This document shows positions 8,741 through 17,684 of a DNA stretch of 64,000 nt, piece after piece. A program made the translations under genes and the position numbers. A model generated the notes under the pieces. It saw nothing but the letters and a program-made list of their open reading frames with translations, had not been told where the DNA came from and did not search any database. Positions within the stretch are counted from its first letter, which is position 1. Each line of letters begins with the position of its first letter. Origin of the DNA: Propionibacterium acidifaciens DSM 21887 (GTDB taxonomy: Bacteria > Actinomycetota > Actinomycetes > Propionibacteriales > Propionibacteriaceae); assembly GCF_000426605.1 (NCBI RefSeq), contig NZ_AUFR01000007.1, positions 1 through 64,000 on the forward strand, written 5' to 3'.

Positions 8741-9349
8741 TCAGCCCCCGAGGACGGGGCCCCGGGCGGACTCGTCGAGGTGGCGCCGCTCGAGGGCCAG
8801 AAGCCAGCGCTTCATCTCGGCGCCACCCCGGTAGTTCCCCACGCCGCCGCCCAGCGGCAGCACCCGGTGGCACGGCACGATGATCGGGACCGGGTTGTGC
8901 GAGCAGGCGCCGCCGACCGCCCGGGCGGCGCCTGGAGGCGCCCCGGCCATGCGCGCCAGGCGGCCGTAGGTGGCGGTCCGGCCGTAGCCGATCCGGAGCA
9001 TCGCCCGCTGCACCCGCTCGCGGAACGGGGTCGACAGGCGCAGGTCGACGGGCACGTCGAAGGTCTCGCGCGCCCCGTCGAAGTACTCGTGCAGCTCGTC
9101 GACCGCCTCGCTGACGCGCGACGCGGACCGGATCGGGGCCGACCCGGTCGTCGTGGCGAGGGAGCCGAGCACCGCGTCGACGTCCTCGGTGCGCAGGCCG
9201 ATGCGCGCGACGCCGAGCTTCGAGACGACGAGGAGGAGCCGCCCGATGGGCGAGTTGACCGTGTCCCAGTGCAGGGGGCCCCATTCCCCGCGCTCCTCGT
9301 GACGGTCGGCGCCCGGGCCGGCCCCGGCCGGCGATGCGGTACCGCTCAT
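8741..9349 (-). CDS. ogt: methylated-DNA-protein-cysteine methyltransferase
   Basis: A 202-residue O6-alkylguanine-DNA alkyltransferase. The acceptor Cys160 sits in IIVPCHRV, followed by the GNYRGG loop, and the HTH with its arginine finger lies in YGRLARMAGAPPGAARAVG. It transfers alkyl groups from O6-alkylguanine to itself, a suicide reaction. The ATG overlaps the stop of the upstream ATPase gene (ATGA) and tag follows after 3 bp, so all three should be co-transcribed. A Gly/Ala-rich N-terminal extension of about 20 residues is probably disordered. Confidence 0.95.
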   Translation of the reverse strand: MSGTASPAGAGPGADRHEERGEWGPLHWDTVNSPIGRLLLVVSKLGVARIGLRTEDVDAVLGSLATTTGSAPIRSASRVSEAVDELHEYFDGARETFDVPVDLRLSTPFRERVQRAMLRIGYGRTATYGRLARMAGAPPGAARAVGGACSHNPVPIIVPCHRVLPLGGGVGNYRGGAEMKRWLLALERRHLDESARGPVLGG

Positions 9350-10518
9350 GGCTGCCTCCTGAGGTATCGGCCGAAGTGGGGCACGGTGAATGCGATCTTG
9401 CCGCGTTCGCCGGAGTAGATGAGGCCCTTCTTCATGAGGGCGTCGCGGGCCGGCGACAGCGACTGCGGCTTGCGCCCCAGCCGGGCGGCCACCTCGGAGC
9501 TGGACACCTCGGCGTCGTCGGTGGACAGCTCGGCCATCGTCCGCAGGTAGTCGCGCTCGGCGGGGGTCGCCCGCTCGAAGCGGCTGCCGAAGAAACCGAC
9601 CGCCAGCTCGCCCTCGGCCTCGGGGGTGCCCACCCGCACGTCGTCGGCGCTGATCGGGCTCGACGCGGCGACGTCCCAGACGGCCTTGCCGTAGGCCTGG
9701 ATGAAGTACGGGTAGCCGCCGGTCGCCTCGTACATGGCGGCGAGGGCGTCGGGGCCCCAGTCGGCGTCCTCGTCCTGCGCGGGCACCTGAAGGGCCTTGT
9801 CGGCCTCGGCGCGGTCGAGACGGTCGATGTTCTGGTAGCTGAACAGGCGCTCGGAGTAGCTCTTGGACGCCGACAGCAGCGCCGGCAGGTGCGGCAGGCC
9901 GGCGCCGATGACGATGAGCGGCAGGCGCTGCTGGCTGATCTCGTGGCAGGCGGCGCACAACGCGGAGACGTCGGCCGGACCGAGGTCCTGCATCTCGTCG
10001 ATGAAGACCCCGATGCCCACGCCCATGTCGGCCGCCAGGCCGCCGAGGTCGGTGAACAGCTCGACCAGGTCGATCTCGATGTCGCCGGAGTCGGCGCGGC
10101 CCTTCACCGCGGGGACGCGGATGCCGGGGTTCCAGCGTTCGGCGAGCTTGGCGCCCGGCTTGGCGTCGCGCTCGATGAAGGCGCGGATCTCGCCGAGGAT
10201 CTGGTCGGTGTCGGGGTGGCCGAGCTCGCGGACGGCCATGTGCAGGGCCGCGCCGAGGGGCCGGCGCAGCGTCTGGTCGGGGCGGGACTCGAGCTTGCCG
10301 GTGCCCCAGCGGGCCCGCACCGCCTGGCCGCGCAGGGCGTTGAGCAGGACGGTCTTGCCGACGCCGCGCAGGCCCGTGAGGATGAGTGAGCGCTCGGGGC
10401 GGCTGCGGGCCACCCGCTCCAGCACCACGTCGAAGTGGGCGAGCTGTTCGCCGCGTCCGGCGAGCTCGGGGGGACGCTGGCCCGCGCCGGGCGCGTACGG
10501 ATTGCGGATGGGGTCCAT
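9346..10518 (-). CDS. AAA/STAND-type ATP-binding protein with C-terminal winged helix
   Basis: A 390-residue ATPase. Walker A is GLRGVGKT (49-56), Walker B with catalytic acids is VFIDEM (about 172), then come a sensor region and a C-terminal winged-helix domain with a zinc-free recognition helix (SSSEVAARLGRKPQSLSPAR). It resembles the archaeal-type ATPase/Orc1-like family common in Actinobacteria, whose role is not settled; a DNA- or regulation-linked job is likely. The start at 10518 is set by TAGCGT (10525-10530) 6 nt upstream, so the operon mRNA is probably leaderless. It overlaps ogt by 4 nt and heads the ATPase-ogt-tag operon. Confidence 0.85.
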   Translation of the reverse strand: MDPIRNPYAPGAGQRPPELAGRGEQLAHFDVVLERVARSRPERSLILTGLRGVGKTVLLNALRGQAVRARWGTGKLESRPDQTLRRPLGAALHMAVRELGHPDTDQILGEIRAFIERDAKPGAKLAERWNPGIRVPAVKGRADSGDIEIDLVELFTDLGGLAADMGVGIGVFIDEMQDLGPADVSALCAACHEISQQRLPLIVIGAGLPHLPALLSASKSYSERLFSYQNIDRLDRAEADKALQVPAQDEDADWGPDALAAMYEATGGYPYFIQAYGKAVWDVAASSPISADDVRVGTPEAEGELAVGFFGSRFERATPAERDYLRTMAELSTDDAEVSSSEVAARLGRKPQSLSPARDALMKKGLIYSGERGKIAFTVPHFGRYLRRQP

Positions 10519-10603
10519 GGAACCACGCTATGACACCGTCTAGCCGTGTCTAGCCCCCGCGCCGGGGGCCTCGTGCGCCGGAGGGGCGTCGCGCGGACGA
10601 CGT

Positions 10604-11824
10604 CTAGTCCCCGTGCCGGTAGTCCCCGTGCCGGGGGACGGGGCGGTGCGCGGGCTCTCGCATCGGGCCCATGCGCGTCGAGACGAGCGCGCTCGCGAGC
10701 AGGAGGGCCACGCCGAGGGCGAACGCCGGGGCGCGCCCGAGGGCGTCCGAGACGGCGCCCGCCGCGAGCGGCCCGATGATCGCGCCGGCGTCGTTGCACA
10801 TCGAGAAGACGGCCACGGCGCTGCCGCCCTCGACGCCGCCGGTGGCGTCCCCGACGCTGGCCGCAGGGGCCGTGCTCATGGCCGCCGCGCCCACCGCGTA
10901 GACGCACATGGCCGCGACGACCCGGCCGATCGAGCCGCTGAGGGGCACGCTCATGAGGGAGACCGCCATGACGAGCGCCCCCGCGAGCATCGCCGGCCGT
11001 CGCCCCACGGTGTCGACGAAGCGCCCCACCGGGATGATCGCGGCGGTCTGCACGACGGCGGCGACCGCGAAGACGGTGCCCGTCCAAGTGGCGCTCAGCC
11101 CGAGGCCGGCCGTGATGACCAGCGGGATCAGCGCATTGCGCACGCCGGTGGAGTTCCAGCCCTGCGCGAAGTTGGCGACGAGGGCCGCCCGGTAGCGGCT
11201 GTCGCGGAGCACCCGGCGCATGGGGACGCCGTCCGCCCCGCCGCCCGCGGCGGCGCGGACGGCGTCCCGGGGCAGCAGGGACAGTCCGAGGACGGCGGCG
11301 ACGAGCAGGGTGAGCGCGTAGAACTCGAAGGGGGCCTGGAGGCTGATGCGGGCCAGCAGGCCGCCGACGGCCGGCCCCGCCATGCTCCCGATGAGGAAGC
11401 CGCTCTGGTAGAAGCCGGTCGCCCGCCCGCGCATGCGCTCGGGGACCACCGCCAGCAGCACGGTCATCGCGGCGACGGTGAACAGCGCCGAGCCGACGCC
11501 GCCGACCGCCCGCCAGCCGAGCAGCCACCAGTAGCTCCGGGCGACGCCCATGAGGGCGCTCGAGAGGGACACGAGCAGGAGCCCGGCGCCGAGGGTCGCG
11601 CGCGCCCCGATCCGCCCCATCACCCGGTTGCTGAACGGGCTCGTCGCCAGGCGCACCGCGGCGAACGCTGAGACGACGACGCCGATCATGAGATCGTTGG
11701 CCCGGAAGCTCCCGGCGAACAGTGGCAGCACCGGGACGATGACGCCGAAGCCGAGACCGACGAACAGGGCGATGACGCCGAGGACGACGACGCCTCCGGG
11801 CATTCGCCCCCGCCTCCCGATCAC
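10604..11824 (-). CDS. MFS efflux-type transporter
   Basis: A 406-residue protein with twelve predicted membrane helices and the MFS motif region SNRVMGRIGARATL between helices 2 and 3. Helix 5 has the Gly-rich GSMAGPAVGG typical of drug:H+ antiporters (motif C-like). The substrate is unknown. GTG 11824 is preferred because TAGATT (11831-11836) lies 6 nt before it; ATG 11803 is the alternative. It is not part of the repair operon, which has its own promoter. Confidence 0.85.
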   Translation of the reverse strand: MIGRRGRMPGGVVVLGVIALFVGLGFGVIVPVLPLFAGSFRANDLMIGVVVSAFAAVRLATSPFSNRVMGRIGARATLGAGLLLVSLSSALMGVARSYWWLLGWRAVGGVGSALFTVAAMTVLLAVVPERMRGRATGFYQSGFLIGSMAGPAVGGLLARISLQAPFEFYALTLLVAAVLGLSLLPRDAVRAAAGGGADGVPMRRVLRDSRYRAALVANFAQGWNSTGVRNALIPLVITAGLGLSATWTGTVFAVAAVVQTAAIIPVGRFVDTVGRRPAMLAGALVMAVSLMSVPLSGSIGRVVAAMCVYAVGAAAMSTAPAASVGDATGGVEGGSAVAVFSMCNDAGAIIGPLAAGAVSDALGRAPAFALGVALLLASALVSTRMGPMREPAHRPVPRHGDYRHGD

Positions 11825-11897
11825 CGCACCAATCTACGTCGCCCGTCCGAGGGGCCCGGGCTCCTCCGGGGCGAGCCCCGGGAGCCCGCCGCGGCGC

Positions 11898-11995
11898 CGG
11901 TTGCACGGACCGCCCGCGCGGGGGCCGGGGGCCACTTCGTCGTGAGGGCCGGCCCGAGGCGTCGGTTGCACGGACCGCCCGCGCGGGGGCCGGGG
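11898..11995. repeat. two 33-bp direct repeats in a GC-rich gap
   Basis: Copies at 11898-11930 and 11963-11995 are identical and 65 bp apart. Each contains the palindromic core CCCGCGCGGG. They lie between the divergent MFS and rhodanese genes. A similar CCCGCGCGGG core recurs three times at 44.5-44.75 kb. Confidence 0.8.
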
Positions 11996-12138
11996 ACCGG
12001 CTTGCCGGGCCCGGGTGCGCCAGTCGACGGCACGGCCCGCCCGCACGGGACGGAGGAGCCGCCGGGACTCCCCCCGATCCCCTCCTCCCGGTCGCGCGGA
12101 TCGGGTCGGGGCCCGTCGGTCCGCCCTAGAATCCCACC

Positions 12139-12519
12139 ATGGCCTGGTTCGGCAGGAGGAAGGACGGCGCCGGCGCCGCTCGGCACGAGATCGGCGTCAC
12201 GGCGGCGCTGCACGCGATGGCGTCCGGGGCGGTGGTCATTGATGTGCGCACCCGGCGCGAGTACGAGCACGGTCACGTGCCCGGCGCCCGGCTGGTCGAC
12301 CCGCGGGCCCTGCCCGCGAGCCCGGTCGACGCCATCTGGGGCGATGACCCGTTGGCCGAGACCGACCGGCCGATCATCGTCGTGAGCTCCACGGGCTCCC
12401 GCGCGCACCACGCGGCGCGCGTCCTGAGGCAGGGCGGTTTCGAGGCCTCGGTCCTCGCAGGCGGGCTCGTCACCTGGGCGCAGGACGGCCAGGTCCTCGT
12501 CCCCGGCCCTCCCCGCTGA
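12139..12519 (+). CDS. rhodanese-like domain protein without catalytic cysteine
   Basis: A 126-residue single rhodanese domain with VIDVRTRREYEHGHVPGA, the usual strand-loop signature, and a C-terminal LAGGLVTW motif. In the active-site loop the Cys of CxxGxR is Ser83 (VVSSTGSR), so sulfur transfer is not expected; a binding or regulatory role is more likely. TAGAAT (12127-12132) ends 6 nt before the ATG, so the transcript is probably leaderless. There is no signal peptide or membrane segment. Confidence 0.85.
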   Translation: MAWFGRRKDGAGAARHEIGVTAALHAMASGAVVIDVRTRREYEHGHVPGARLVDPRALPASPVDAIWGDDPLAETDRPIIVVSSTGSRAHHAARVLRQGGFEASVLAGGLVTWAQDGQVLVPGPPR

Positions 12520-12705
12520 GTCCTCCCCGGCCGTCCACCCGCCCGGGCGCGGTCCGCCGGGCGGGCCGTCCTCCCCGCAGGCCCCTGCTCGCTCCATTCC
12601 CCGTCCACCCGCCCGGGACGGGGGAGCGAAGGCGGGCCGGAGGAGGGTCCCGCAGGTGTGGCCGGGGGGAGGGTCCGCCGGGCGGGCCGGTCCGGCCGCC
12701 CCGGC

Positions 12706-14430
12706 CTAGACCGGCATGGTGAGGTGGGCGACGGCCTCCTCGTCGGTCCGCTCGGTCTCGGCGGCGGCGATCTGGGCGACGCGCCGGGCGTAGGCCTGCT
12801 TCTCGGCCCGCGCGGCGTCGTCGTCCCACCCCAGGAGCGGGGCGATCACCTCGAGCACCTCGTCGGCCGCGCCCAGACCGCGGTCGCGCTGCTCGAGGTC
12901 GAGGCGGACGCGGCGCAGCAGGACGTCGTCGAGGTGCGCGGCGCCCTCGTGGGTGACGGCCCAGGCGACCTCGACGCGCAGATAGGCGTCGGCCGCGGCG
13001 AGCGGGACGCCCAGACCGGGATCGGCGTCGATGGCGGCGAGCAGCTCGGGCGTCTCGTCCCCGTAGCGGTCGAGCAGGTGCATGACGCGGGCCAGCGTCC
13101 AGCCGCGCTCGCGGGCGATGTCGCCGGCGCGGGCCGCGAGCTCGTGGTAGCCGGGCGCGCCGATGAGCGGAAGATCCTGCGTGACGCACGGGTGCGTGTG
13201 CGCCAAGGCCTGGCCGAGGGCGAAGTCGACGGCGTCGGCGGCCATGACCCGGTAGGTCGTGAGCTTGCCGCCGGCGATCGAGGTGAGGCCCGGCACGACG
13301 CGGCTGACCGTGTGCTCGCGGGAGATCTTGGCCGAGGAGGCCTCGGAGCCCGGTCTGAGCCGGGGCTGCAGCAGCGGGCGCAGGCCCGCGTAGACGCCGA
13401 TGATGTCCTCGCGGCTGATCGGCTCGGCGAGCACCTCGTTGGCGTGGTCGAGCACGTAGTCGATGTCGGCCGCCGTGGCGACCGGCTTGGAGACGTCGTC
13501 CGTCCACGGGGTGTCGGTGGTGCCGATGACCCAGTAGCGGGGCCATGGGATGATGAACAGCACCGACTTCTCGGTGCGCAGGAAGATGCCGGTCTCGGCG
13601 TCGATGGCCTCCCGCGGCAGGACGAGGTGGATGCCCTTCGAGGCGAGCACCTCGAGGCCGCCGTGCGGCGTGGCGAGATTCTGCGTGCGCTCGGTCCACA
13701 CGCCGGTGGCGTTGATCGTCCGGGCGGCGCGGACGGCGTGCTCGGCGCCGGTGGCGAGGTCGACGACCCGGGCGCCGACGACATGGCCGCGGTCGTCCTC
13801 GAGGTAACCGGTGACCCTGGTGCGGCTCGCCGCCGCGGCGCCGTACGAGACGGCCGTGCGGACCAGGTCGATGACCAGGCGCGCGTCGTCGACGCGGGCG
13901 TCGTAGAAGCGGATGGCGCCGGCCAGGCGGCTGGTGTCGAGGGCGGGGGCCAGGGCCGCGGTGCCCTTGCGGGTCAGGTGGTGCTGGAGCGGGACGGTCC
14001 GGCGCCCGTGGGAGCCGGCGAGGGCCAGCGCGTCGTACATGCCGACGCCGATCGCCGAGTAGGCGCGTTCGTACTCGTGCTTGAGGGGCCACAGGAAGGG
14101 CTGGGCCTTGACGAGGTGCGGCGCGGTGCGGGTGAGCAGTCGGCCTCGTTCGGTGAGCGCCTCGTGCACGAGGGCGAGGTCGAGCTGGTAGAGGTAGCGC
14201 AGGCCGCCGTGGACGAGCTTGGACGACCAGCTCGAGGTGCCGCTGGCCCAGTCGCCCATCTCGACGATGCCGGTGCGCAGGCCGCGCGCCGCGGCGTCCA
14301 GGGCGATGCCGGCGCCCGTCACCCCGCCGCCGACGACGAGGACGTCGAGGCCCTCCGGCGCGCTCAGCTCCTCGAGGGCTCGGGCGCGCCGGTCGGCGGT
14401 CAGTGCCGAGTTGCGACGTGATGCATCCAT
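12706..14430 (-). CDS. glpD: glycerol-3-phosphate dehydrogenase (FAD)
   Basis: A 574-residue flavoenzyme that oxidises sn-glycerol-3-phosphate to dihydroxyacetone phosphate at the membrane face and feeds the quinone pool. The N-terminal dinucleotide fold VLVVGGGVTGAG (about 28-40) is followed by SSWSSKLVHGGLRY, the FAD/substrate motif of the GlpD/GlpA family, and by IGTTDTPW and SIAGGKLTTYR; the C-terminal DAO_C domain completes it. Length fits the family. The start is decided by GAAGGAG 7 nt before the ATG at 14430. No glpF or glpK is adjacent. Confidence 0.95.
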   Translation of the reverse strand: MDASRRNSALTADRRARALEELSAPEGLDVLVVGGGVTGAGIALDAAARGLRTGIVEMGDWASGTSSWSSKLVHGGLRYLYQLDLALVHEALTERGRLLTRTAPHLVKAQPFLWPLKHEYERAYSAIGVGMYDALALAGSHGRRTVPLQHHLTRKGTAALAPALDTSRLAGAIRFYDARVDDARLVIDLVRTAVSYGAAAASRTRVTGYLEDDRGHVVGARVVDLATGAEHAVRAARTINATGVWTERTQNLATPHGGLEVLASKGIHLVLPREAIDAETGIFLRTEKSVLFIIPWPRYWVIGTTDTPWTDDVSKPVATAADIDYVLDHANEVLAEPISREDIIGVYAGLRPLLQPRLRPGSEASSAKISREHTVSRVVPGLTSIAGGKLTTYRVMAADAVDFALGQALAHTHPCVTQDLPLIGAPGYHELAARAGDIARERGWTLARVMHLLDRYGDETPELLAAIDADPGLGVPLAAADAYLRVEVAWAVTHEGAAHLDDVLLRRVRLDLEQRDRGLGAADEVLEVIAPLLGWDDDAARAEKQAYARRVAQIAAAETERTDEEAVAHLTMPV

Positions 14431-14677
14431 GACATGCTCCTTCGGGGTGCTCCGGGTTGTGCTGACGGGGCCGATCCTCGATCCGCCCGCGGCCGGGCAC
14501 AACGGTCACGCACGAAAGTGCATGGTGAGGCTCACCCGAGGAGAAGAAGGACAGCCCGCGCCCCCGGCAGGCCCTGGGGCCGCCGTTCCGCGCCGCCCTC
14601 GCCGCCGCAGTCCGGCCGGGCCGTCCCCGCGCGGAACCGGGGTGCTGGCCGTAGATCTCGAGGGCCGCGGTGAGGGG

Positions 14678-14760
14678 CCGTTCCCGCGCATGCGGAAACC
14701 GGGCGCGGCCGCGTCACCTTCCGCATCGACGCGAGCCCGCCGTTCCCGCGCATGCGGAAC
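14678..14760. repeat. duplicated palindromic element upstream of rpsF
   Basis: Within the 487-bp gap between glpD and rpsF, a 21-23-bp element with core CGCGCATGCGGAA occurs at 14678-14700 and 14740-14760, 62 bp apart, with a degenerate relative near 14622. The core is almost self-complementary. The rest of the gap holds only the rpsF promoter. Confidence 0.7.
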
Positions 14761-14790
14761 CGGGCGGGGACTGCGAGGCGGCCGCGGGAG

Positions 14791-14819
14791 TGGTCAACCG
14801 GGTCGTCGTCGCGTAGACT
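14791..14819 (+). promoter_or_regulatory. candidate rpsF operon promoter
   Basis: TGGTCA (14791-14796), a 17-nt spacer and TAGACT (14814-14819) would start transcription near 14826, giving a leader of about 90 nt before rpsF. Such leaders often hold an S6:S18 autoregulatory hairpin; I did not resolve one here. Confidence 0.45.
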
Positions 14820-14917
14820 CGGCCACTGGTTGTGCGCACCCGCGCCCGGCCGAGCACGCGCCCTCCTGCCATGGGACCCGCCCATGGCCGTCGAGACCGA
14901 AGGAGGTGGAGTTCGCA

Positions 14918-15205
14918 ATGCGCACGTACGAGATCATGGCCATCATCAGCCCGGATGTCGATGAGCGACAGCTGCAGCCCATCGTTGACAAGTACGGCAA
15001 GCGTCTGGTCGCCGAAGGCGCCACCGTCGACAGCGTCGACGTCTGGGGTCGCCGTCATCTGGCCTACCCGATCAACAAGAAGACCGAGGGCTACTACGTG
15101 GTCTGCACCGTGACCGCCGAGCCCGCGGCCGTCGCCGAGGTCGACCGTCTCATGTCGATCGACGAGCAGGTTCTTCGCACCAAGGTTCTGCGCACCGACG
15201 CCTGA
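14918..15205 (+). CDS. rpsF: 30S ribosomal protein S6
   Basis: 95 residues, standard length for bS6, beginning [10 protein letters not shown] and containing the [18 protein letters not shown] core that contacts S18. It binds the central domain of 16S rRNA as an S6:S18 heterodimer in the 30S platform. A strong AGGAGGTG precedes the ATG. It is the first gene of rpsF-ssb-rpsR-rplI, the conserved bacterial order, with a 187-bp gap before ssb. Confidence 0.98.
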   Translation: MRTYEIMAIISPDVDERQLQPIVDKYGKRLVAEGATVDSVDVWGRRHLAYPINKKTEGYYVVCTVTAEPAAVAEVDRLMSIDEQVLRTKVLRTDA

Positions 15206-15392
15206 TCGGGGTCCGTTCAGGGTCCGGGGCGGAAGAGAATGTCGGTGCCGCCGCACACCCTGGAGGTGTCGGGGCGCCGGGCCCGCACGCGCACCGTCCA
15301 GGCGGCGCCCCCAGCCGGGCGGCGCGGACGACGAGGACAGCAGACAGCCAGGACTGCACAGCAGGACGACAAGGACAGAGAGAAGGCACATC

Positions 15393-15956
15393 ATGGCAGG
15401 CGAGACCCCCATCACGGTGATCGGCAATCTCACCGCCGATCCCGAGCTGCGCTTCACCCCTTCGGGCGCCGCGGTCGCCAACTTCACGGTGGCGTCCACG
15501 CCGCGCACCTTCGACCGCCAGACCAACGAGTGGCGCGACGGCGAGGCGATGTTCCTCAACTGCTCCGTGTGGCGCCAGGCCGCCGAGAACGCGGCCGAGT
15601 CGCTGACCAAGGGCATGCGCGTCATCGTGAACGGCAGGCTGCGCGCCCGCAGCTACGACGACCGCGAGGGCAATCGCCGCACGGTCTTCGAGATCCAGGT
15701 CGACGAGGTCGGCCCCTCGCTGCGCTACGCCACGGCCCGTGTGACCCGCACCCCGTCGGGCGGCGGTGGCGGCGGCGCCTGGCAGAACAACGGCGCCGGG
15801 GCGCAGTCCTCGTACGGTGCCGCCCAGCCCGGCTACCAGCAGCAGCCCGCCCCCGGCGGCTCGCAGCAGAACCATCAGGCACCCCAAGGCGGCGGCCAGG
15901 CCCAGCAGGTCAACGACCCGTGGGCCAACGCCCAGAGCGACGAACCGCCGTTCTGA
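15393..15956 (+). CDS. ssb: single-stranded DNA-binding protein
   Basis: 187 residues. The OB fold lies at about 1-110 ([39 protein letters not shown]). A Gly/Gln-rich flexible linker follows, and the acidic tip ends DEPPF, the docking motif for repair and replication partners. It protects ssDNA as a tetramer. The second gene of the rpsF operon. Confidence 0.98.
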   Translation: MAGETPITVIGNLTADPELRFTPSGAAVANFTVASTPRTFDRQTNEWRDGEAMFLNCSVWRQAAENAAESLTKGMRVIVNGRLRARSYDDREGNRRTVFEIQVDEVGPSLRYATARVTRTPSGGGGGGAWQNNGAGAQSSYGAAQPGYQQQPAPGGSQQNHQAPQGGGQAQQVNDPWANAQSDEPPF

Positions 15957-16083
15957 TCGTCGTCCCGGCCCGCCGCGAGGCGCACGCCATCCCGCATCAC
16001 ATCCACAAGGCACATTCCGGTGGTGGAACACCGGGCTCAGGGGCCGCCGACGGGCGGACCCGCACGATCGAAGGAGCACCACG

Positions 16084-16323
16084 ATGGCCGGTCCACAGCG
16101 CAAGTCTGTGAACAAGAAGAAGGTCGCCCCCATCAGGACGACCCACGTCGCCAACATCGACTACAAGGACACCGCCACGCTGCGCAAGTTCATCTCCGAG
16201 CGCGGCAAGATCCGCGCCCGCCGCGTGACCGGCCTGTCCGTCCAGGACCAGCGCAAGGTCGCCATCGCGATCAAGAACGCGCGCGAGATGGCCTTGCTGC
16301 CCTACACCTCGAACAGCCGCTGA
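16084..16323 (+). CDS. rpsR: 30S ribosomal protein S18
   Basis: 79 residues with the S18 core [19 protein letters not shown]. It has no cysteines, so it is the zinc-free C-minus form. It partners S6 in the 30S platform. The ATG follows GAAGGAG, and rplI starts 17 nt after the stop. Confidence 0.97.
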   Translation: MAGPQRKSVNKKKVAPIRTTHVANIDYKDTATLRKFISERGKIRARRVTGLSVQDQRKVAIAIKNAREMALLPYTSNSR

Positions 16324-16340
16324 GAAGGGGGTCGACCGAC

Positions 16341-16790
16341 ATGAAGCTCATCCTCACCACCGCTGTTCCGCATCTCGGCGTCGCCGGTGACGTCGTCGAG
16401 GTCAAGGACGGCTACGGCCGCAACTACCTGCTGCCCCAGGGCTGCGCGATCGTCCACAATCGGGGCGCCGCCAAGCAGATCGAGGGCATTCAGCGCGCCC
16501 GCAACGCGCGCACCATCCGCGACAACGAGCACGCCCTCCGGCTGCGGGAGCAGCTCGAGGCCTTGACCGTCCAGGTGCCCGCCAATGTCGCGTCCTCGGG
16601 CAAGCTGTTCGGCGCCGTCACCGGCTCCGACATCGCCGTCGCCGTGAAGAAGGCCGGCGGCCCGGCCCTCGACAAGCGCACGATCAAGCCGCTGAAGCCG
16701 ATCAAGCGCCTCGGCAACCACGCCGTCCAGATCCGTCTCACCGACGCCGTGAAGTTCCGCCTCACCATCGAGGTCGTCCCCGCGGCCTGA
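16341..16790 (+). CDS. rplI: 50S ribosomal protein L9
   Basis: 149 residues. The N-terminal L9 domain has GDVVEVKDGYGRNYLLP, then a long charged helix (about 45-75) and the C-terminal domain. It binds 23S rRNA near the L1 stalk. It is the last gene of the operon and is followed by a perfect hairpin at 16847-16878. Confidence 0.98.
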   Translation: MKLILTTAVPHLGVAGDVVEVKDGYGRNYLLPQGCAIVHNRGAAKQIEGIQRARNARTIRDNEHALRLREQLEALTVQVPANVASSGKLFGAVTGSDIAVAVKKAGGPALDKRTIKPLKPIKRLGNHAVQIRLTDAVKFRLTIEVVPAA

Positions 16791-16846
16791 GGAGCCGACG
16801 TGCGGGCGCGCCCGTCCGTGCCCGATCAACGACCCAGCCGGGTCCT

Positions 16847-16878
16847 CTGCGGCCGCACCCTGGAGGGTGCGGCCGCAG
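16847..16878 (+). terminator. hairpin terminator after rplI
   Basis: Perfect 14-bp arms (16847-16860 and 16865-16878) with a TGGA loop, 57 nt after the rplI stop, with only a weak T-containing tail. It also lies beyond the end of the convergent ABC operon and may serve both. Confidence 0.75.
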
Positions 16879-17009
16879 TCGTGCACGGCGGACCGCGGAG
16901 GATCCCCCGATGCCGGTGCCCGCGGGCCCCCATCGCGCCCGCCGGGACGCCCCGACCACCGGCGCGGGGCGCGCCCGTCGTCCGGCACGGGCCCGGTCGG
17001 CGTCCCGGG

Positions 17010-17684
17010 TCAGCGCCAGCGCGCCGCGGGTCTCACGAGGCGCTCCACGAGGGTGGCGAGCAGGCCCAACAGGACGTCGATGCCGATCGCCAGCGCCACG
17101 ATGACGATCGCCGAGGCGAGCATCTGGGGGTAGTCCTGCGTCTTGAGGCCGCGGAAGAGGTAGACGCCCAGCCCGCCGCCGCCCACGTAGGCGGCCAGCG
17201 TGGCCGTCGCGATGACCTGTACGACGGCGTTGCGCACTCCGCCGATGAGCTGGGGCGCGCCGAGCGGGATCTCGACCCTCGTGAGCACCTGCCAGTCCGA
17301 CATGCCCAGCGCGCGGGCCGCGTCGAGCGTCGCCGGCTCGATGGACTCGAGGCCCGAGTAGGCGCCGGCGATCACCGAGGGCATGGCCAGCACGGTGAGC
17401 GCGACGAGCGGGGCCGTCAGCCCGATGCCGGTCAGCAGCCCGACGAGGGTCAGCAGACCGATCGCCGGCAGCGCGCGGGCCGCTCCCGTGAGCCCGACGA
17501 CGAGGGGGCGCCCCCGGCCGGTGTGCCCGATGAGGTAGCCGAGCGGCACCCCGACGACGAGCGAGATGAGCGTCGCCCAGCCGGTGACCGCCAGGTGCTG
17601 GCCGGTCAGGGCCCAGAGGCCGTCGGGCCCCGTCGAGTGCGCCGGGTCGCCGATCCAGGCGAGGGCGCGCAGGATCCAGTTCAT
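17010..17684 (-). CDS. osmoprotectant-type ABC permease
   Basis: A 224-residue BPD-type inner-membrane permease with five to six helices and the EAA loop GLESIEPATLDAARALGMSDWQV. The first helix segment WATLISLVVGVPLGYLIG is typical of OpuBB/OpuCB-like proteins. Its ATG overlaps the upstream permease stop (ATGA). It is the last gene of a three-gene operon (ATPase, permease, permease). No gene for a substrate-binding protein adjoins. Confidence 0.88.
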   Translation of the reverse strand: MNWILRALAWIGDPAHSTGPDGLWALTGQHLAVTGWATLISLVVGVPLGYLIGHTGRGRPLVVGLTGAARALPAIGLLTLVGLLTGIGLTAPLVALTVLAMPSVIAGAYSGLESIEPATLDAARALGMSDWQVLTRVEIPLGAPQLIGGVRNAVVQVIATATLAAYVGGGGLGVYLFRGLKTQDYPQMLASAIVIVALAIGIDVLLGLLATLVERLVRPAARWR

